A stretch of 64,000 nucleotides of DNA, from assembly GCA_013398175.1 (NCBI GenBank), contig VZRZ01001925.1, positions 1,826,760 through 1,890,759 of the forward strand, read 5' to 3'. Of the stretch, positions 24,648-38,574 are shown piece by piece. Both the position numbers and the translations under genes were made by a program. The notes beneath the pieces are model-generated. The model saw nothing but the letters and a program-made list of their open reading frames with translations. It ran no database searches and was not told the origin of the DNA. The stretch comes from Climacteris rufus (Eukaryota; Chordata; Aves; Passeriformes; Climacteridae). Every line of letters starts with the position of its first letter. Position 1 is the stretch's first letter.

Positions 24648-25014
24648 CCTGGTGCACAGATACACTTTTAATTTCCCCTCTGTAACGGTCATTAAAGGAG
24701 TTCTGCGTTTATTTTTACTAAATATCAAATTTAGGAATTTAAAAGTTTAATGAAATAAATCTAGTTCGAATTGAGCTTGAAATACTGAAGTGCCTCTGTA
24801 AAGTATTCATCCACATGATCTTTCCTATTAATCCAACAAACGTCTTTCTTCAGTAAGCAATTCTGTTTCCTGTTTTTCACCCTCATCCACAATAAGCACC
24901 TACATTTGTTTCTTCTTTTCCGTCTAGCCTAAAGATAATTCATTAAAGTAGCTCTCCCTCCCCCTTTTTCTGATCCACCTCTCCACCTCCTAACACCCCC
25001 TAAAAAACACCATC

Positions 25015-25400
25015 AATATTTCATAAACTTACAGTGACAAATGTATTTTAATGTGGTCCACAGAGAACCTGAGATTGATTGGCCTCTCAGAAATATGACA
25101 CGTTTCAAAGCAGGATATTCATGGAGTGTTTTAGTGCCTACATTAGTCAGAGAGAAGCAGCGCCTAAATTTATCATAGTTATGGCTTTCTCGGTATCCAT
25201 TTTCTTTTAGCCGCTGACAGCAAGTATCTGAATGGTCCCTATTGATTGGCTTTGTGGTTCTGTCTTTAAAATGCATTGGCTGTGGGGGTTTTCAGATCAA
25301 ATGAAGCCTCAGCTTCCTGGAGTTTGTGCATATCTACAGCGCAAGTGCGGACAAAGCCGGCTTCATTCATGCTGCTTTTCATTCACAAGGGCACGCGGGA
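25015..25400. promoter_or_regulatory. Candidate conserved non-coding element with paired PBX-like sites
   Basis: ATTGATTGG occurs twice in the same orientation (25074-25082 and 25241-25249), 167 bp apart. This is a PBX-type (TGATTGAT-like) site overlapping a reversed CCAAT box. The block also has TGACAG (MEIS-like, near 25215-25220), TATTTCATAAAC, and a CpG-bearing right part near 25340-25395. There are no simple repeats. The motifs are seen; conservation and function are inference. Confidence 0.3.
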
Positions 25401-26477
25401 AGGGAGACCCAAAATCTCCACTGATAGTGTGGGTGAACTGAGCCCTCTTTGAAAGCAAACAGTTGGTAATTCCAGGAGGAAGCAGCAAGGAAGGATGGGG
25501 GCAGGAAGCACCTACTGCCTCTGCTTGGGTGCCAATGGGCCAGGTGTTCTTGGCGGAACTGGGTCTTGGGCTTGGGGCAGAGCTGAGAGGCCTCACATCT
25601 TCAGCACTGCTGGGAATCCCTGATCACAAGGAGCGTTATCTGATGTGCTGTGCAAAAATAGTCTGTGCTGTTCTTGTCTCACTCTGAGCAGGAGACTCGT
25701 GTGTCACCTGATATCCTGTCTACAGCACTACATCCTCCATGCAGACAATCCCAGTGCCATGCAGAGCTGGGAGTGAATTTTCAGTGTGGTCACCAAATTT
25801 TAAGACTGCAAAGAAAATGTGTTTCGTGATTGCATTATTTCAAATGCTGAGCCAAAGAAAATGATTTGTTTATGCAGATTTAATTAAACTCCGTAAATTT
25901 CAATATAGCTCAAATGAATTACATACTTCTGTTGTGTAATGTATCTAGAAACTCTCAAAGTTATAGACTTCCACCACCTTTGTTTTTTCCCCCTCCAAAT
26001 AGATTGTCCATATTTATGAAAATCTGTGAAGGACTCAAAGATAAGTTCTATGACTCTGCTTTGGTAAATACATAATTGCTTACTAATAACCTTCTTCTTG
26101 ATATGAATTGCAAGTCTGGGGAAGAACAAATGTGAGTGATGAACACACTTTAATTTACAGAATAGTCCTGCAGGCATCTTGCTGCATGAGATATTCGTGT
26201 GCTTGAACCATTTTCTCCACTCCTACCCCCATTTCGCCTTTTAGTTTATCGGTGTCATCAATCTAATGCTCTTCATGAGTGCAAAACCCATTGTTAAAGA
26301 GCAAGCAAAATAATTAACTCTTGGGTTATGCCCAGCACATGGTTCGACTTGGCTTCAGATTTTACTCTGATCTTTTTACAACAGGAAATTACAGGAGTTT
26401 TATCAGCGACTGAATGTAGGTAGAAAATTGGAATGATTGGATTCATTAGGAGGGCAGAGATGGCTTTTTTATAGTAC

Positions 26478-27280
26478 ACAGATCCATGGAATTTGAGGCC
26501 AGAGGGACCTCTACATTGTCCTTCTGAGTCACTGTGTATTGTAGGCCATTGCATTTCTCTTGTTTACCACAGCATTGATTCCCATAACTTCTGTGCTTAA
26601 CTACAGTGTAATTTGTGTCTGTCTAAAACAGGTATTCCAGACAGCATCCATTTCTTGATTTGAATGTATCAAAAGCTGGAAAATACCCCACAGTGTAAAA
26701 AAAAAAAAAAAAGAAAATAATCGTGCCTAGTTTTAAATTTAAATCAGTCTGGCTTCAGTTTCCAGCTATTAGTTTTTGTTATGCCTCTCTCTGATAGATT
26801 AATGAGCCGTTTAATACCCTTTGTTTTCTCCTCATGAAGGTACTTATACACTAATCAAGTTACCTCTCAATCTTTGTTGATAGGCTAAATAGATTGAGCT
26901 CTTTCAGCTCTCACTCAGATCCCAGTTATTCACCCCCCCAGTTGTTCACATCTTTGTTTCTCAACACTCTTAGAAAAGTTGCAGCACTGCAACTGAGCTT
27001 TGTGTGCCTTTTACTGGTCTCACCAATGTCATAAATAAAAGTATAATCACTTCATCAATCCTGCTTACTGCTCCTCTTGTTTATACCTCTAAAACCAACA
27101 TTAGCCACTTCTGTCACAACATTGTGCTGGGAGCTTATGTTGAGTTGCTTGTTCAGTAAATCTTTCTCCAAGTAATTTATTTGCAGGGTAGAGGCCCTCT
27201 GTTAGCATGGAGGGATGGCATTGCTTTCTTTTTCATTTTAGAGTTTTCATTTCTGGGTTCCATTAGGGATGTTAGGCATT
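26478..27280 (-). mobile_element. Ancient CR1-type LINE fossil, 3' portion
   Basis: Read on the minus strand, this is a much-decayed 3' part of an old CR1 lineage resembling the turtle-type CR1 elements known to me. On the plus strand the recognisable blocks in order are: GGAATTTGAGGCCAGAGGGA (26488-26507, near the element's 3' end); TTGATTTGAATG (26655-26666); GGCTTCAGTTTCCAGC (26751-26766); CATGAAGGTACTTATACAC (26834-26852); AATAGATTGAGCTC (26888-26901); and GTGCTGGGAGCTTATGTTGA (27124-27143). A 16-A run (26697-26712) interrupts it. The right edge is uncertain (27230-27290). No open reading frame survives. It clearly differs from and is older than the other two CR1 copies. Confidence 0.85.
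26697..26712 (+). repeat. A16 run inside the ancient CR1
   Basis: Sixteen A lie within the fossil CR1, where an A-rich stretch probably expanded after insertion. It is not a retrotransposon tail, because recognisable element sequence continues on both sides. Confidence 0.85.
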
Positions 27281-27502
27281 TGCTCTCCATGAGCTATGAA
27301 AGCCACTTCATATCCATAGGCAAAGTTCACACTGTCTTGGCTTGCCTACCACCACCTTGGATTCAGTGTAGGAGAAGCCAAAAGCATCTGGGCAGGTTAC
27401 ACATGGACTTCACAGATACCAACATGATCCCTAGGGTTCCCAAAACTACTGCCAGAGGATGGTACTCTCACCTGTTTTGTGCTGTGATGCAGGCTCTTTG
27501 GT

Positions 27503-27625
27503 TTAAAAACAAAACACAGCACACTCCCCCCTGCCTCAAATCAGCCAAGCAAAATAACCCAAAATCAGAAAACCCTCAACGACGCATCAAATCAAATCCC
27601 AAAAAAACCCCAAGCAAACCAAAAA
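27503..27625 (+). repeat. A/C-rich, G-poor low-complexity tract
   Basis: The plus strand is dominated by AAAC, AACC and CAAA words with very few G or T, so the minus strand is G/T-rich. Such skewed tracts are unstable and can produce spurious lysine/proline-rich frames, as they do here at the end of the 27181-27642 frame. Confidence 0.75.
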
Positions 27626-28981
27626 GTCAGAGGTCTTATTAGTGTGTAGATGGGACACAAGGGCAGAGCCGCTGTAACCACCTCCCTGTGCTGGGGCCAT
27701 CCTGACTGTCCTTTGTCCAGCTGACTTTGGCTGTCTTGACTTAGTGACAATTCAGTGGGGAGAGCTGCATTTTGTGCAGTCAAATTATTTATATGTATTT
27801 CACTTGGTATTTAAAGAGAGAAAATGAAAGAGTAGGTTTGAGTTACGGTAATGCTGAATGTGATAATTATGCTGCCCTCCTAAAGGAATCCACGCTGAGA
27901 CTAACATATGCTTTCATCCTCCAGGACAGACTATTCTGTTAGTCTCTTTTTAAATAAATGATTAGAGCTGGCTGAGAGGATCTGCAAGCAAGATTCTGCA
28001 GTCTCACAGGCTCCAAGAGACTGTGCACTTGGAGTGTGATTTGTTCCTCTGTATTTACTCTTCCTAAATTAATTTTATTTGTATTGGGGATTCACCCAGA
28101 AGTCTTAATTAGGATGAAAATGATTGTGTGAAGACAAATCCAACCACAAACACCAAACAGTCAGTTGACAAGTGAGTTTTAACACGTAATTTCTCACTCT
28201 TTGAGGATGACTGAGGGTGGGGTTTTTGAGGGACAGTACAGACATGGTGATGTCTGACAGTCATGAGGAAATCAGGTTGGGGATACACACCCAGCAGGAA
28301 CAGAAGTATCCCAAACTGTTTACTTTAATGCCATGCTATCTCTTCTGGAAAAAATTAAAATAGAATTTTGTTGCTGCAGCTTCTTAGGTGGCTCTTGTAA
28401 GCCACACAAAGATGTGTTTTTGCATTCAAGCAATGGCAATTCATGGACAAACGGGAGCATTTTCTACTCATCACACACTGGCTGTAATTCTGCTGACCAC
28501 GTCGGGTCTTTCCTCAAAAAAAGGAGGATTGAAGCTGTGTATCACATGGAACTCTAGGAGCAGGTAAAAAAAAACCGTTCCCAAACATGAAGTGAGCTGC
28601 AAAAGATTGCTCCAAAGTATCTGTGAAGTGTAAAGTAAGAGCCGAGGAACAGGGGAAGGTGTGCACGGGTTACTGGTCAGTCGTAGGTAGGGCCACATTT
28701 GGATTGTTCCCTTCACAGTTAATTAACTTGGGCCATAGATGGCTACAAATACTTCACCTTCACAGAAATTACATTAAACTGACACTTTCTGATAAAGCAG
28801 AAGTTGCTGCAGAATTTAAAACAGTTACATTTCATAGTACGCTGCAAAACCCAGCCAAAATAAACCTAGGCTTAGTAAGTGTATAAGTAGCACAGTAATG
28901 CACAGCATCTCACACTGATGGCTTTATGCAAACAAAGGGGGAGGCAACAGAAATGCTGCCTTGTTGTGGGGTTTTGTTTTC

Positions 28982-28996
28982 TTTTTTTTTTTTTTT
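28982..28996. repeat. T15 homopolymer
   Basis: Fifteen T preceded by a T/G-rich stretch. It is a simple homopolymer. Confidence 0.9.
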
Positions 28997-31900
28997 GCTA
29001 TTGTGCCACCATGAATGAATCCTTGGTGTATTCTGTTTCAGGGTTGTTAATTTTTTTTTTCCTCCCAATTGAACGCAATAGCCCTGGGAAGCTTTTGCTC
29101 AGTTTTAGAAGAGAAACTGTGGCAAAGAATTGGTCTGTAATGCAAACGCTTGACTTGGAGCTGGCTGGGGAAATAACACAGTCTGGCTGGCTCAGTCTGG
29201 TGAAGCTTTGTGGGTTTGTGAGCTGTGTCTAGCGTTTGTGAGAGGTGAGATAAGATGCCTGGAGGAGAGAGAGGCAGCAGACCCCACTCCTTTGGTGGTC
29301 AATCCTTTTCCAAGGACTGGTTGGATGTCTGACTGAAATTGCCTGTGTCTTTACAGGTCCAACGGGGTTAGTCTTCTTTTCAGCCGGTGCTTATTTCTTT
29401 TTAAAGGTAACAAAGTAGCTTGTGTACTTTGATATGAGTCTTCTTCACCAGAAGAGAAAAAAAGGAGTAAGTGAGCTGTCACCTCAGTTTAGCTGAGGAT
29501 TGAACCTGACTCTAGACTGCTCTGTGCTGACAATTTGCACAGGGTGATGGCCAGGCTACAATCACACAGGAAAATAATTTTAAAACAGTCGAGTGGGTAA
29601 AATATGCAGCAGGATGTTTTGGTTTTTTTTTGTTAAATGTTTCAGGTGAGTAAGTTGGTGATATGCCCAGCTTACTCTTTGTGTTTATTTCATTGCAGAA
29701 AGCCTGTGCGTGACTCAATAATCCGTTCTTAAACTTCAGATCATTTTGCAGTTACTGACTCAATTTACTCACAACTGTTTTGCTTTCCAAGCTATATAGC
29801 ATGAGGTAAACAGACAGCAGTTTCTTTACACTGAAAATTTAGAATACTTTTGGCTTTCTTTCCCATTTTGCATTTAAGTTAAATGTCAGATTGGAAATAG
29901 CATTTTGTTTTGTGATTTGAAAGCAGAAGTCCAGTCAACCATCAGGTCAGTTTGTGTTGATAACCTTGAAAGGTGCAGCTTTATGTGCACCTATTTCAGA
30001 TTGAAAAGCCTTGCTTTTGTGGAGTATCATCCACCTTACGCCATAATACTGTGGCTTGTGGGGTTTTGTGGTTGTGGTGGTTTTCTTTTTTTCCCCAGCT
30101 TTTTTCTCTTCTTTTTCCTTTTGGAATTCTGGGAAGATCCTTTAGGGAGTGTTTGTATTCAGTTGTAACAACGTTCCTATTCTAAAAACTGTTTTTCTTT
30201 TTTTTTTTTCCTTTTCTCTTTAAATTACAGTTGGTTCTCCCAAAAGTTTGTGTTGTGTTAGACAAATTTTGATTGAAAAATTTTGATCAACAATCCCCAG
30301 CAACTCATAAATAGATTATGTTAGCTAAAGAAAATTTTGATCTCTTCTGTATCTCTCTTCTTTAACTGTCAAAACTTCATCTACTAAATTTTGGGTTTGA
30401 TGTTGCTCCTATAAATATTTTTTGCATAGATTGCAAAGTGTTAAGGAGGATTAAATAGTTTTTGCTTATTACTGGCCAGGCCAAACTTTACTTATGCACT
30501 TGGCAGCTGCTTTGTGTCTCATTTGTATGCTTCTTACAATTTGTAGAGCACAGCAGAGTAGATTTAAAGAGATAGCTTATTAATAAACATAGGGAAACAA
30601 AAGCTTTTTGGCAGCAGTTGCATTACAATGGTGGTGGATTTTTTTTTTTTTGGAAAAACAATGGTTTTAACAGTGGTAAAAATTAACTAAATTAAAAGAG
30701 CGCTTACATATTCTATATATAATATATATAATATCTTTTGGGGAGACTGGAAAGAAGTTTCCATAGGAATACCCAGTAATCTCAAACATTTAGCTTATCC
30801 TTTAGGGCAAACGTGTTGTCTGTTAAACCCCTCTTGTGAACAGTTAAATAGTTGCTCTTATACAATGAAAACATCACACATACAGCATTTCATTAAAACC
30901 ATGGCAGGCTTTTTTTCATTTCTCATTTGCAAGGCGGGTATGTTTTATTTTAGTGCCATTTGCCATGGATAATATGGCGATAAAGTGTGTTTATGTACAG
31001 AGATGGATTTGTTGGTGATTAGGGAGGAGAAATAAGAAAAGGAAAAAATATAGAAATGATGTAGAAATACAACAAAAACTGTTAACAGCTTGATTATTCA
31101 GGGGTGGAGCTTTTGGGGCTCTGCAGTAATCTTACACTTGTTCAGGGCAAGAACAGATTTGAGAGTATTATCCTTTTATTGAACTAATAGTTTTGAGTAC
31201 TCCTAAAAATAGCTGTCAAGTAAGATTTATGTCTCCTTAAATATTTCAACTTGGCATAATATTCTGTAAATTACTCTTGATTTGATACATCAATACAGAC
31301 TGTGACACCGTGCAGGAGGGTTTGAGTTGCAGCTCTTGCATCTCCCTCTCAGATTCATGTGTTCTGCTTTAAATAGCAAGTGTGAAACTCAGTGCAGTCA
31401 GTGCAAACACAAATGATCCCAGCAGCCTCACTTGGTGCATGACTTGCACCAGTGTCAGAATTGTAACCCTGAGATACAGGCACAACTCATACAAGGCGCT
31501 TTCTTAGAGAAAGAGACAGGAAACTTTTTGATTCCTTTCTCAATTTAATGAAAAATCCAGTTTATCCTCACTGTCTAAAGTCGTGGTTCCATCTCCTCCC
31601 ATTTGTTATTTTGTGCTTTAATATTTGATTTGTTCTTTCAAAACAAGGTACAAACCTCTTCTGTCACTTGTGAAAACCGGGTTTGGTTGGAGCACAAAAG
31701 CTGCAGTGGCTCAAGCATTTCCTCTCATGTCATCTCTGTTTTTAATTCTGATGCTTATGTTTGTTTCTTAATATAAACCTTTCAAGCCTCCTTTTACAGT
31801 CTGATTAAAAGCATGTACACATTAATATGTTGTTTACCATGGACTTTATCAGACTCTGGGATATAATTTGTATATTAGAATTGAGGTAGGTAGACTGTGT

Positions 31901-34900
31901 ACCTGGGAGTACAGGGAAAGTGTTGACATTAAGCCTTTTAAATAAACTTCATCGATACATTAGTTAGGGATGGACTAATGGACATGAGTAGTCTACTGTG
32001 GCCCAACTTTCTGCAAATTATTTTTTGTTGCTCTTAACTACTCAATGCCTCAAATATTCAGAGTTAGTCTCAAACTCCTAAACATGTTAAATCACTTTCT
32101 GGAAAACGATATCATTGCAGGAAGTCTGCAGGAAGTGCTGCTGTTGTGGATTCCTCATCCTTTTGTGTTCTGTGGTGCTGAGAGCAAGGCAGGCTTTATC
32201 AGGGATGGTGATACCTTCTTACCAGTGAGTCTGATATAGAGTGTGGTGGAAATAACCACTCGGTTTTGAACAGAAGGTCCCAAACTCGACTGCTTTGTCT
32301 TTGCTTATATGAGTTGTTCCACCTGGAACCTTGTCTAGCATTGACACTGATACCATCATTGCTGTCACAATGCTGCATGTAGTGAATTAACCATTGTTTC
32401 AAAAGTCTCTATACAAGAGTGTGATTAATATGTGCCTAGGTTTTTGTTCTTGTTGTTCCCTGTGAAAATAGGAAATAGGTTTTATATTGCAGCTGATGCT
32501 GTAAATGTCCAAGGAATAATGGAGTGGCTAATGCTGCCAGCCAGCACGCTGTGGGGATCTCTTTGTGTGCTGAAGACTGGTATATGATGTGATACTCAAA
32601 TATTTTCAAGTTGTATATCTGTAAAGCTCTATTCCTAAATAGACCTCCAAACGATCTTTTTTTCATAAGAAAAACTAGTCACATGGCCCCTTACCACCAC
32701 AGCATCTACAAAATATAGATACCACTTTAAAAAAACGAACACCAAACCCCAAGTTGGTTAGTCCTTAATATCTGCTACTTGCAAGGTGAGAAAAAGTTCT
32801 TAATCACATAACAGATGAAGTGGTGCTATTGGGACTCTCTTCCAGATGGCAGCGTTTCTGTCTTCTCTTTGCAAGAGACTTGGTTCAGGGGATGTGGGGA
32901 GTGAGCAGAAATGAAGTAGTTTGGAACATTTGCAATCTGGAAATGCTTGTGTGTCTGTGTGGTTCTCTCTCTCCCCATGTCAGGCATTCAGTGGATAAGG
33001 AAGCACAACAGAGATGTGTTAATGTCAGTCATCCCCAGAGCCCCCAACAATGAACAAGGATTAAACAAGAAACTGTGGAAGAGGAAAAGAAATCCTTGTG
33101 CAGGTTTTAATAATTCATAAACGTTGCATCTATTTTACTATTCTCTGCATTTAAAAACAAGGCCCAAACTATGCCTGCAAGCATAAGTTTCCCTGTACAG
33201 TAAAAAGGGATTGAATTCATTATGGTTAAATTCTGGTTATATAAATTATTTATTTACTTACTTTCTTTTTTGGATGATGGTGTCCTGCATTTATAGATGG
33301 ACCAGAGACTCTTATGTCCAAACCATTCTAAATTTAAAGGTTTTCATAAAACTGAAATCTAGGCAGAACCCAAAATGATGAGAAATTGCAAACCTTCAGT
33401 AGCTTTGCCAAACTTCATTCTTATACATGGACCAAATTACAATTAGGTATCAGTAAACTCAGCAATGCCCAGTACACGTCTGAGATCATGTCCAGGATGA
33501 AAGACACAGATTAGGAACACTTTTTTGAGGTCAGTGGGATTAAGTGATGTTGGAAGAGTGTGAAAGGAGGCTTTTGTTCTCTCTCATATGATACAGCACA
33601 AATGTCTTTTACTTTTGGATCAGGAGCACAGAGGTCTCGGTGCTGATGATATAGCCCTGTCTGGGCATTGTGTCTTGAAAGGATGTCATTGCTGGTCTAC
33701 TAGCTGGGATTTTTTTTTACCTTGTCAGGATTTTAAAGCTAGCTCTGAATTGTGGCTTTTAAAATAATGCTATTGCTCTTTGCCATTTAACCACTGCTGT
33801 CGTGTGGACAAGAAAACTGTTCACTTCCAACTGCTCAACAGTGGAATCTCCTTGCAAATAAACCAGTTTTGGTGAGCTGGCATTCATGACCAGGAGTGTC
33901 CCAGCCTGTAGAGGTGGCTGCCTTGCTTATCTGCAGATCTCTCTGAAACCTAAGGTAGATGTCACAGTTTGGGGTAGTGTAACCCCTTTATGTTTTAAAT
34001 GTGATTGTATAAATTCCTTTAAGACAAGTAGTTATTCGCAGTTCCTTTACTGTAGGCAAGTGGGACAAAAGTCTTCAGCTGTAAAGTTCATTCAGGGCTT
34101 GAAAAACAGATGTTGTTTCAGTGTGTAAGGCAGGAGTGTTAAGCACACCACCTCTAAAATCCTTCAGTAAGACCTTTAATTTCCACTTGAACGAATCTCT
34201 GACATCAGCCGAGAAGAATCACTCGAATCACTTCCTCTACAGATGTGTCTGCCTTGCCACTGGGCTGCCCTGAGAGCTAATACCTGGTTTTATGAGAGAT
34301 ATAATAATAATAATATTTTTTGCATCTGTGTTATAGGCATTGGCTTAAAATGCTTTTTTTCATTCCAGAAGATGTACAAGAGATCTTGTTGTTCAAGGTG
34401 GTCCACAAATAAAAAAGGAAGCCTAGAAATTTTCTCCGAAAAACATTTCTCTGAATGAGAATTAGGAACCTCAAAGTTCCATTTCATGGCTTGAGCTCAC
34501 TTCCTCATGGCACGCGATGAACAGGAAAGAGGAAAATAGAGTGCTAAAGTAGCAACTGTGGCCATTGTAAAATACTTGACATTTTATGGTTTTTGTCTCC
34601 ATTTGGATCTGAGTTCACTTTCTGTTTCTGATTGTCTTTAGGAAACGTGGAACAAATCTTGAAAGGAGGTGAGAAAACGGTAACTGTTTTCTGTTCCTCT
34701 AATGTCTGTTCTTTGTCCTGTGTCCATCCCACACACCCTGGCAAAATCATGACTTTGTTGAATTATTTCTGCAAATGTGGGGTTTTTTTTTCATACACAT
34801 AAAGTCAAAGAAATTTGGAATGAGCAAGGAATTTTATTTAGAGATGGATAATGATTCATTGATAAGTAATTGCTGTCAGGACTGTGGGGTCTGATTCAGG

Positions 34901-37900
34901 TCACTGTTAATTTAACCTAGTTCAAAAGGGAATGGATACTTTTTATTCACATATATTTAATCAAACAGTCCCTGGGGAGAAATAGAATGGGAATTGAGAA
35001 GTGAGGATCAGCTAAAGATGCAGGGTTTTGAAGTGACAGAATTATTTTGTTCTTTCTGGTAATGTTAGTCTTTCTCATACTTTGGTTTTCTCACGAATAA
35101 ACCCAGAAAGTATCTCAGAAGGGTACATCAGAGGCTGCTCTTCCAGTTAATCAGTTTGAAGCTCATTTAGGTGCTGCTGGTGAGACCATTTCCAAGCATC
35201 ACTGATAACTCGTGGTGACTATTCTATTGAAAACAGGTTTAGTTCCTAATTTCCTGCTTTGACTTTTCTTCCATGGTTTTTCACTCTGACTCCTTATTGG
35301 GATATTTGTGTCCAGTTTCTCCTCTTTCCCCCACTGCTTGGAGGTTTTTTTGCAAGAAGACAGACCCCAGGATGGAAACTGATGGATACACCCTTCTGAC
35401 TGCTGTCTCGTTTGGGTTGGAGAAACTTTCCACATAGTGCAGGTGTTCAACACTACTGAGGGATGGTGCTTGGGTCTTTTGTGATCCTAGAAGTAGCACA
35501 GTATCTCCAAATATTCCTGTGCTGGAAAACCATTTGGAAAAAAAACAAAAGGTGGAGAAGTCTGAAGAGGAATAGGACTCTTCTCCATCACTTTCCCGCT
35601 CTGTCAGGGATCATTTACCCCTGTGCTGCCCTCTCCACCCCCTTCAGAGCCCCACAAGCTGCTGTGACCCTTTTTGGTAAAAGGAGGGAAAAAACAGTGT
35701 TGGAAGGTGGGTGTGAAGTTGAGCAAGCTTTCAGCACGTCTTTCTTTCACTGCAGGGACAGCAGAATTATGTGGATAAAACTGCTCAGGCTCTGGGAAGG
35801 TGAGCAGGAGTGGGGCTGGGTTGGACCACCCCAGAGCAGGGCACAATGGCTCTATTCTGGCTGGCTGGTAGCAGGGGGATCCTTGGGAGCCGTGGTGCTG
35901 TTGTGGCATTGGTAACTCACCCCATCAGTTCTGTTTAGCACCTCATCACATCAGCCTTGGGAAACGGAACATTTCTGGTTGCACACTGGTGCAGGTGGTG
36001 CTCTCGTGCTGGAGAGCACGTTATGGGAATTCCATGGCTCCCAAACATGCTCCAGTGTATAAATAGATGGTTGGCAGGGATCACAGCACTGGGACTTACA
36101 TGTATAAAAGGATTCAATATATTTCTTTGTGAATCTGACCCTGAAAGTGAGGGATTGATGGCATTGGTTATAAATAGGTCTGCTAAAACTTTGTTCCTTG
36201 TCCTATACTTCTGTAAGTAAATGTAATATCCTGCTGGATTGCTGTACCTCTGCTAGAAGGGCTTTGACAGTTGTGCTGAGTTGCAGGACTGCCAAGGGAA
36301 TGTGGCTTTGGCCAAATGTCCACTAAGCACTAGGACAAAATTGTCAAACCTTGTCTTGCTTTTATGAACTACTCTAAACTGTAGGTCCAACTCAAAAGTC
36401 AGCAGTAGAAAATAGTGTGGTTGGTCACTGAGCCATTCATTTTTCTGTTTAGAAAATGCTTACTGGTGAAGAATTGTATTGAATGACCAGTTTGAGATGG
36501 GTTTTGGCTGGTTCTTGGGTGAACTTCCACCTACTTTTGGTACCTGCATATCAATCTTGAACTAAATGGCTGCATTTCCTTGAAACCTGCCAAATCAGTT
36601 TTGCTATCTAGTGTTGCATATTGATCTTGATATAAAGGGGAATATTCTCCTCCTCCTGGAGGAAATTTGGAATTGGTATGTTAGCTTAAACCAAAGAATT
36701 TTAATAAATGTGAAACTACAGGCGAAAGGATTTGACAAGATTACCTCCTAGATCAAGAAAAACGAAGATTAGGAGAGAGCTGTTAGTGTCTTTTTTTCTG
36801 TGGATATCATCTTGTGCTTTCAGATGAATCTTTCCTGGGACCTTAATGTTTAGTGCAGGGTTCAATTTTGTAACTTGCAACATGTCTTATTAAAGTATAT
36901 ATTGTGCCTTCATGAATATTTAAAAACAAGCACTTAGTAAAGATTTCATAATAGCCTCTAGTAAGCTTTTATGAACCATTCACAATGCTACGATGAACTG
37001 ATTGTGTGGTTTCAGTAGGGAACCAAAGAATGGAAGATGGGAAGGTGCAGAATCCTTGTGGGATAAGAAAACAATTAATCGATTATTAATTGCCAGCAGA
37101 ATTGTACTGTCTGCTTCAGCTCGACTTGATTTAGCTCCCATGTAAACTGGGGAGGGGAGACCCACCCAGTAAAGCCTTGCTGCTGAGCCTGTGGGAAGCA
37201 AATTGGGCCTTTGGGTATTTTTAGGGCACAGCTTAGAGGTAGCTTTATTAGTTGGCTGTGAACACAGTCCCACAGAGAGGTACTGACTCCCAGACAGAGC
37301 CTCCCTGCCTGGCTGGACTCCTGCTTTTGTACAGTAAGGTGCAGAATTAGAAAGAAGCTGGCAAAAGTGATTTTTAGCACCTTCTGCAGTGGAATTTGGG
37401 AATCAGAAAAAAGGTTTTTAGGGTAATATATGGACCACGAATGCATGATGGGTTATTTTATTGCTTAGCAAATAGATTCTTTGTAAAATATTGGGGTCAG
37501 GACGAAATGCACATGAACATTTTACAGGCTGGGTGTAATATGTAGTCTATTTTCTGTATTAAAAGGGAGGAGTGTTTTGGCAATTACTTTAAAGCAATCC
37601 ATATAGAAATATTTGTGCAAAGGAGCAGGTCTGTTTCTAAAATTGCTGGGTCTGTGAATGACCAAGTCAACAGATCTTACCTGCAGAGTATTTGGCAACA
37701 TGGTTTGTATCTTTCAACGAAACATAAACCCTGATTAATGTTTCGTTTGTTAACAGATGCTAGGAACATTTAACAAAATCTCTACCACTTTTCTTTCTTC
37801 CAAAGAGATTTCTGGAATAGCTTTTTTGGGTTGGTTTGTGCATTTCTTTCTTGAAGCAATCTAGCCAAAGATTTTATTTAGGGATCATTCTCTATGAATG

Positions 37901-38574
37901 CCTTGCGGAAGGTGAAACTCTCCTCTGAAAAGCAAATCAAGTAGGATAACCTTGTAAGTTTCCAGAACCTGCATGAGATCCTGCTTTGACAAGCTAGAGG
38001 GAAGTTCAGACTTTTAGAAATATGTTCTTATATAAAGTAAACACTTTTGGTTTTTCTTCTATGCTTGCTTTCTCCAGGCTTATGGAACAAGCTGTGAAGA
38101 AGACAAGCATGGGCAGGATGGTTTCCTTCAGAAATAAAATGTCTGTGTATATTTACTGTCCCTTTCCATCACATTAGTCACTTTAGATGGCCACAAACCA
38201 GACTGACAGTTGAACATGGAGAAAATTACAGTCAACCAGCATCAGACAGTTTTTCTTCTGGTGGTTGTTGCAGGGGAGTTCCAAGCTCCTCACTGACATG
38301 CAGCTGGTGGGTGCCAATGTGGAGGGAGTGAGACTGGAAAGAGGTAATGGAGGGAAAAGAAATCTTACCTTGGCTTCACCAGTGGCAACATGAGCATATG
38401 CAATTATAAGATAGCTGGCAGATGACAGAGTTAGTTAATGTAACAAGCCCTGTAAAGCATTTAGCCACATTCTAGTGTTTAATCAGCTGTGTAAAGTGCA
38501 ATATCTATCTTTCAATTTTATGCCATTAAGGGAGACAAGATTTTGATTAGGTACTTAATCTGGGCAAGAGGAAA

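Larger units (their letters stand above)
24246..26477. other. Non-coding stretch with an enhancer-like block
   Basis: No gene recognised. It contains a near-perfect 21-bp direct duplication (24602-24647), a motif-rich block at 25.02-25.40 kb, and otherwise unique sequence. Open frames reach only about 97 codons. Confidence 0.5.

Noticed and set aside
26341..26352. GGTTCGACTT resembling a tRNA B box
   Set aside because: No matching A box or cloverleaf pairing around it.
31420..31475. TTGCACCAGTGT segment resembling another old sauropsid repeat arm
   Set aside because: The match is limited to about 12 bases, and no partner arm was found.
33528..33575. GAGGTCAGTGGGATTAAGTGATG resembling the right half of the palindromic repeat at 24.1 kb
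   Set aside because: Too short and diverged to support without a search.
35463..35915. 150-codon frame in G+C-richer sequence
   Set aside because: Frames are also open on the opposite strand, no domain is recognised, and no splice pattern is visible.
36003..36021. Small competing hairpins around CGTGCTGGAGAGCACG
   Set aside because: Six-base stems are expected by chance at this scale.
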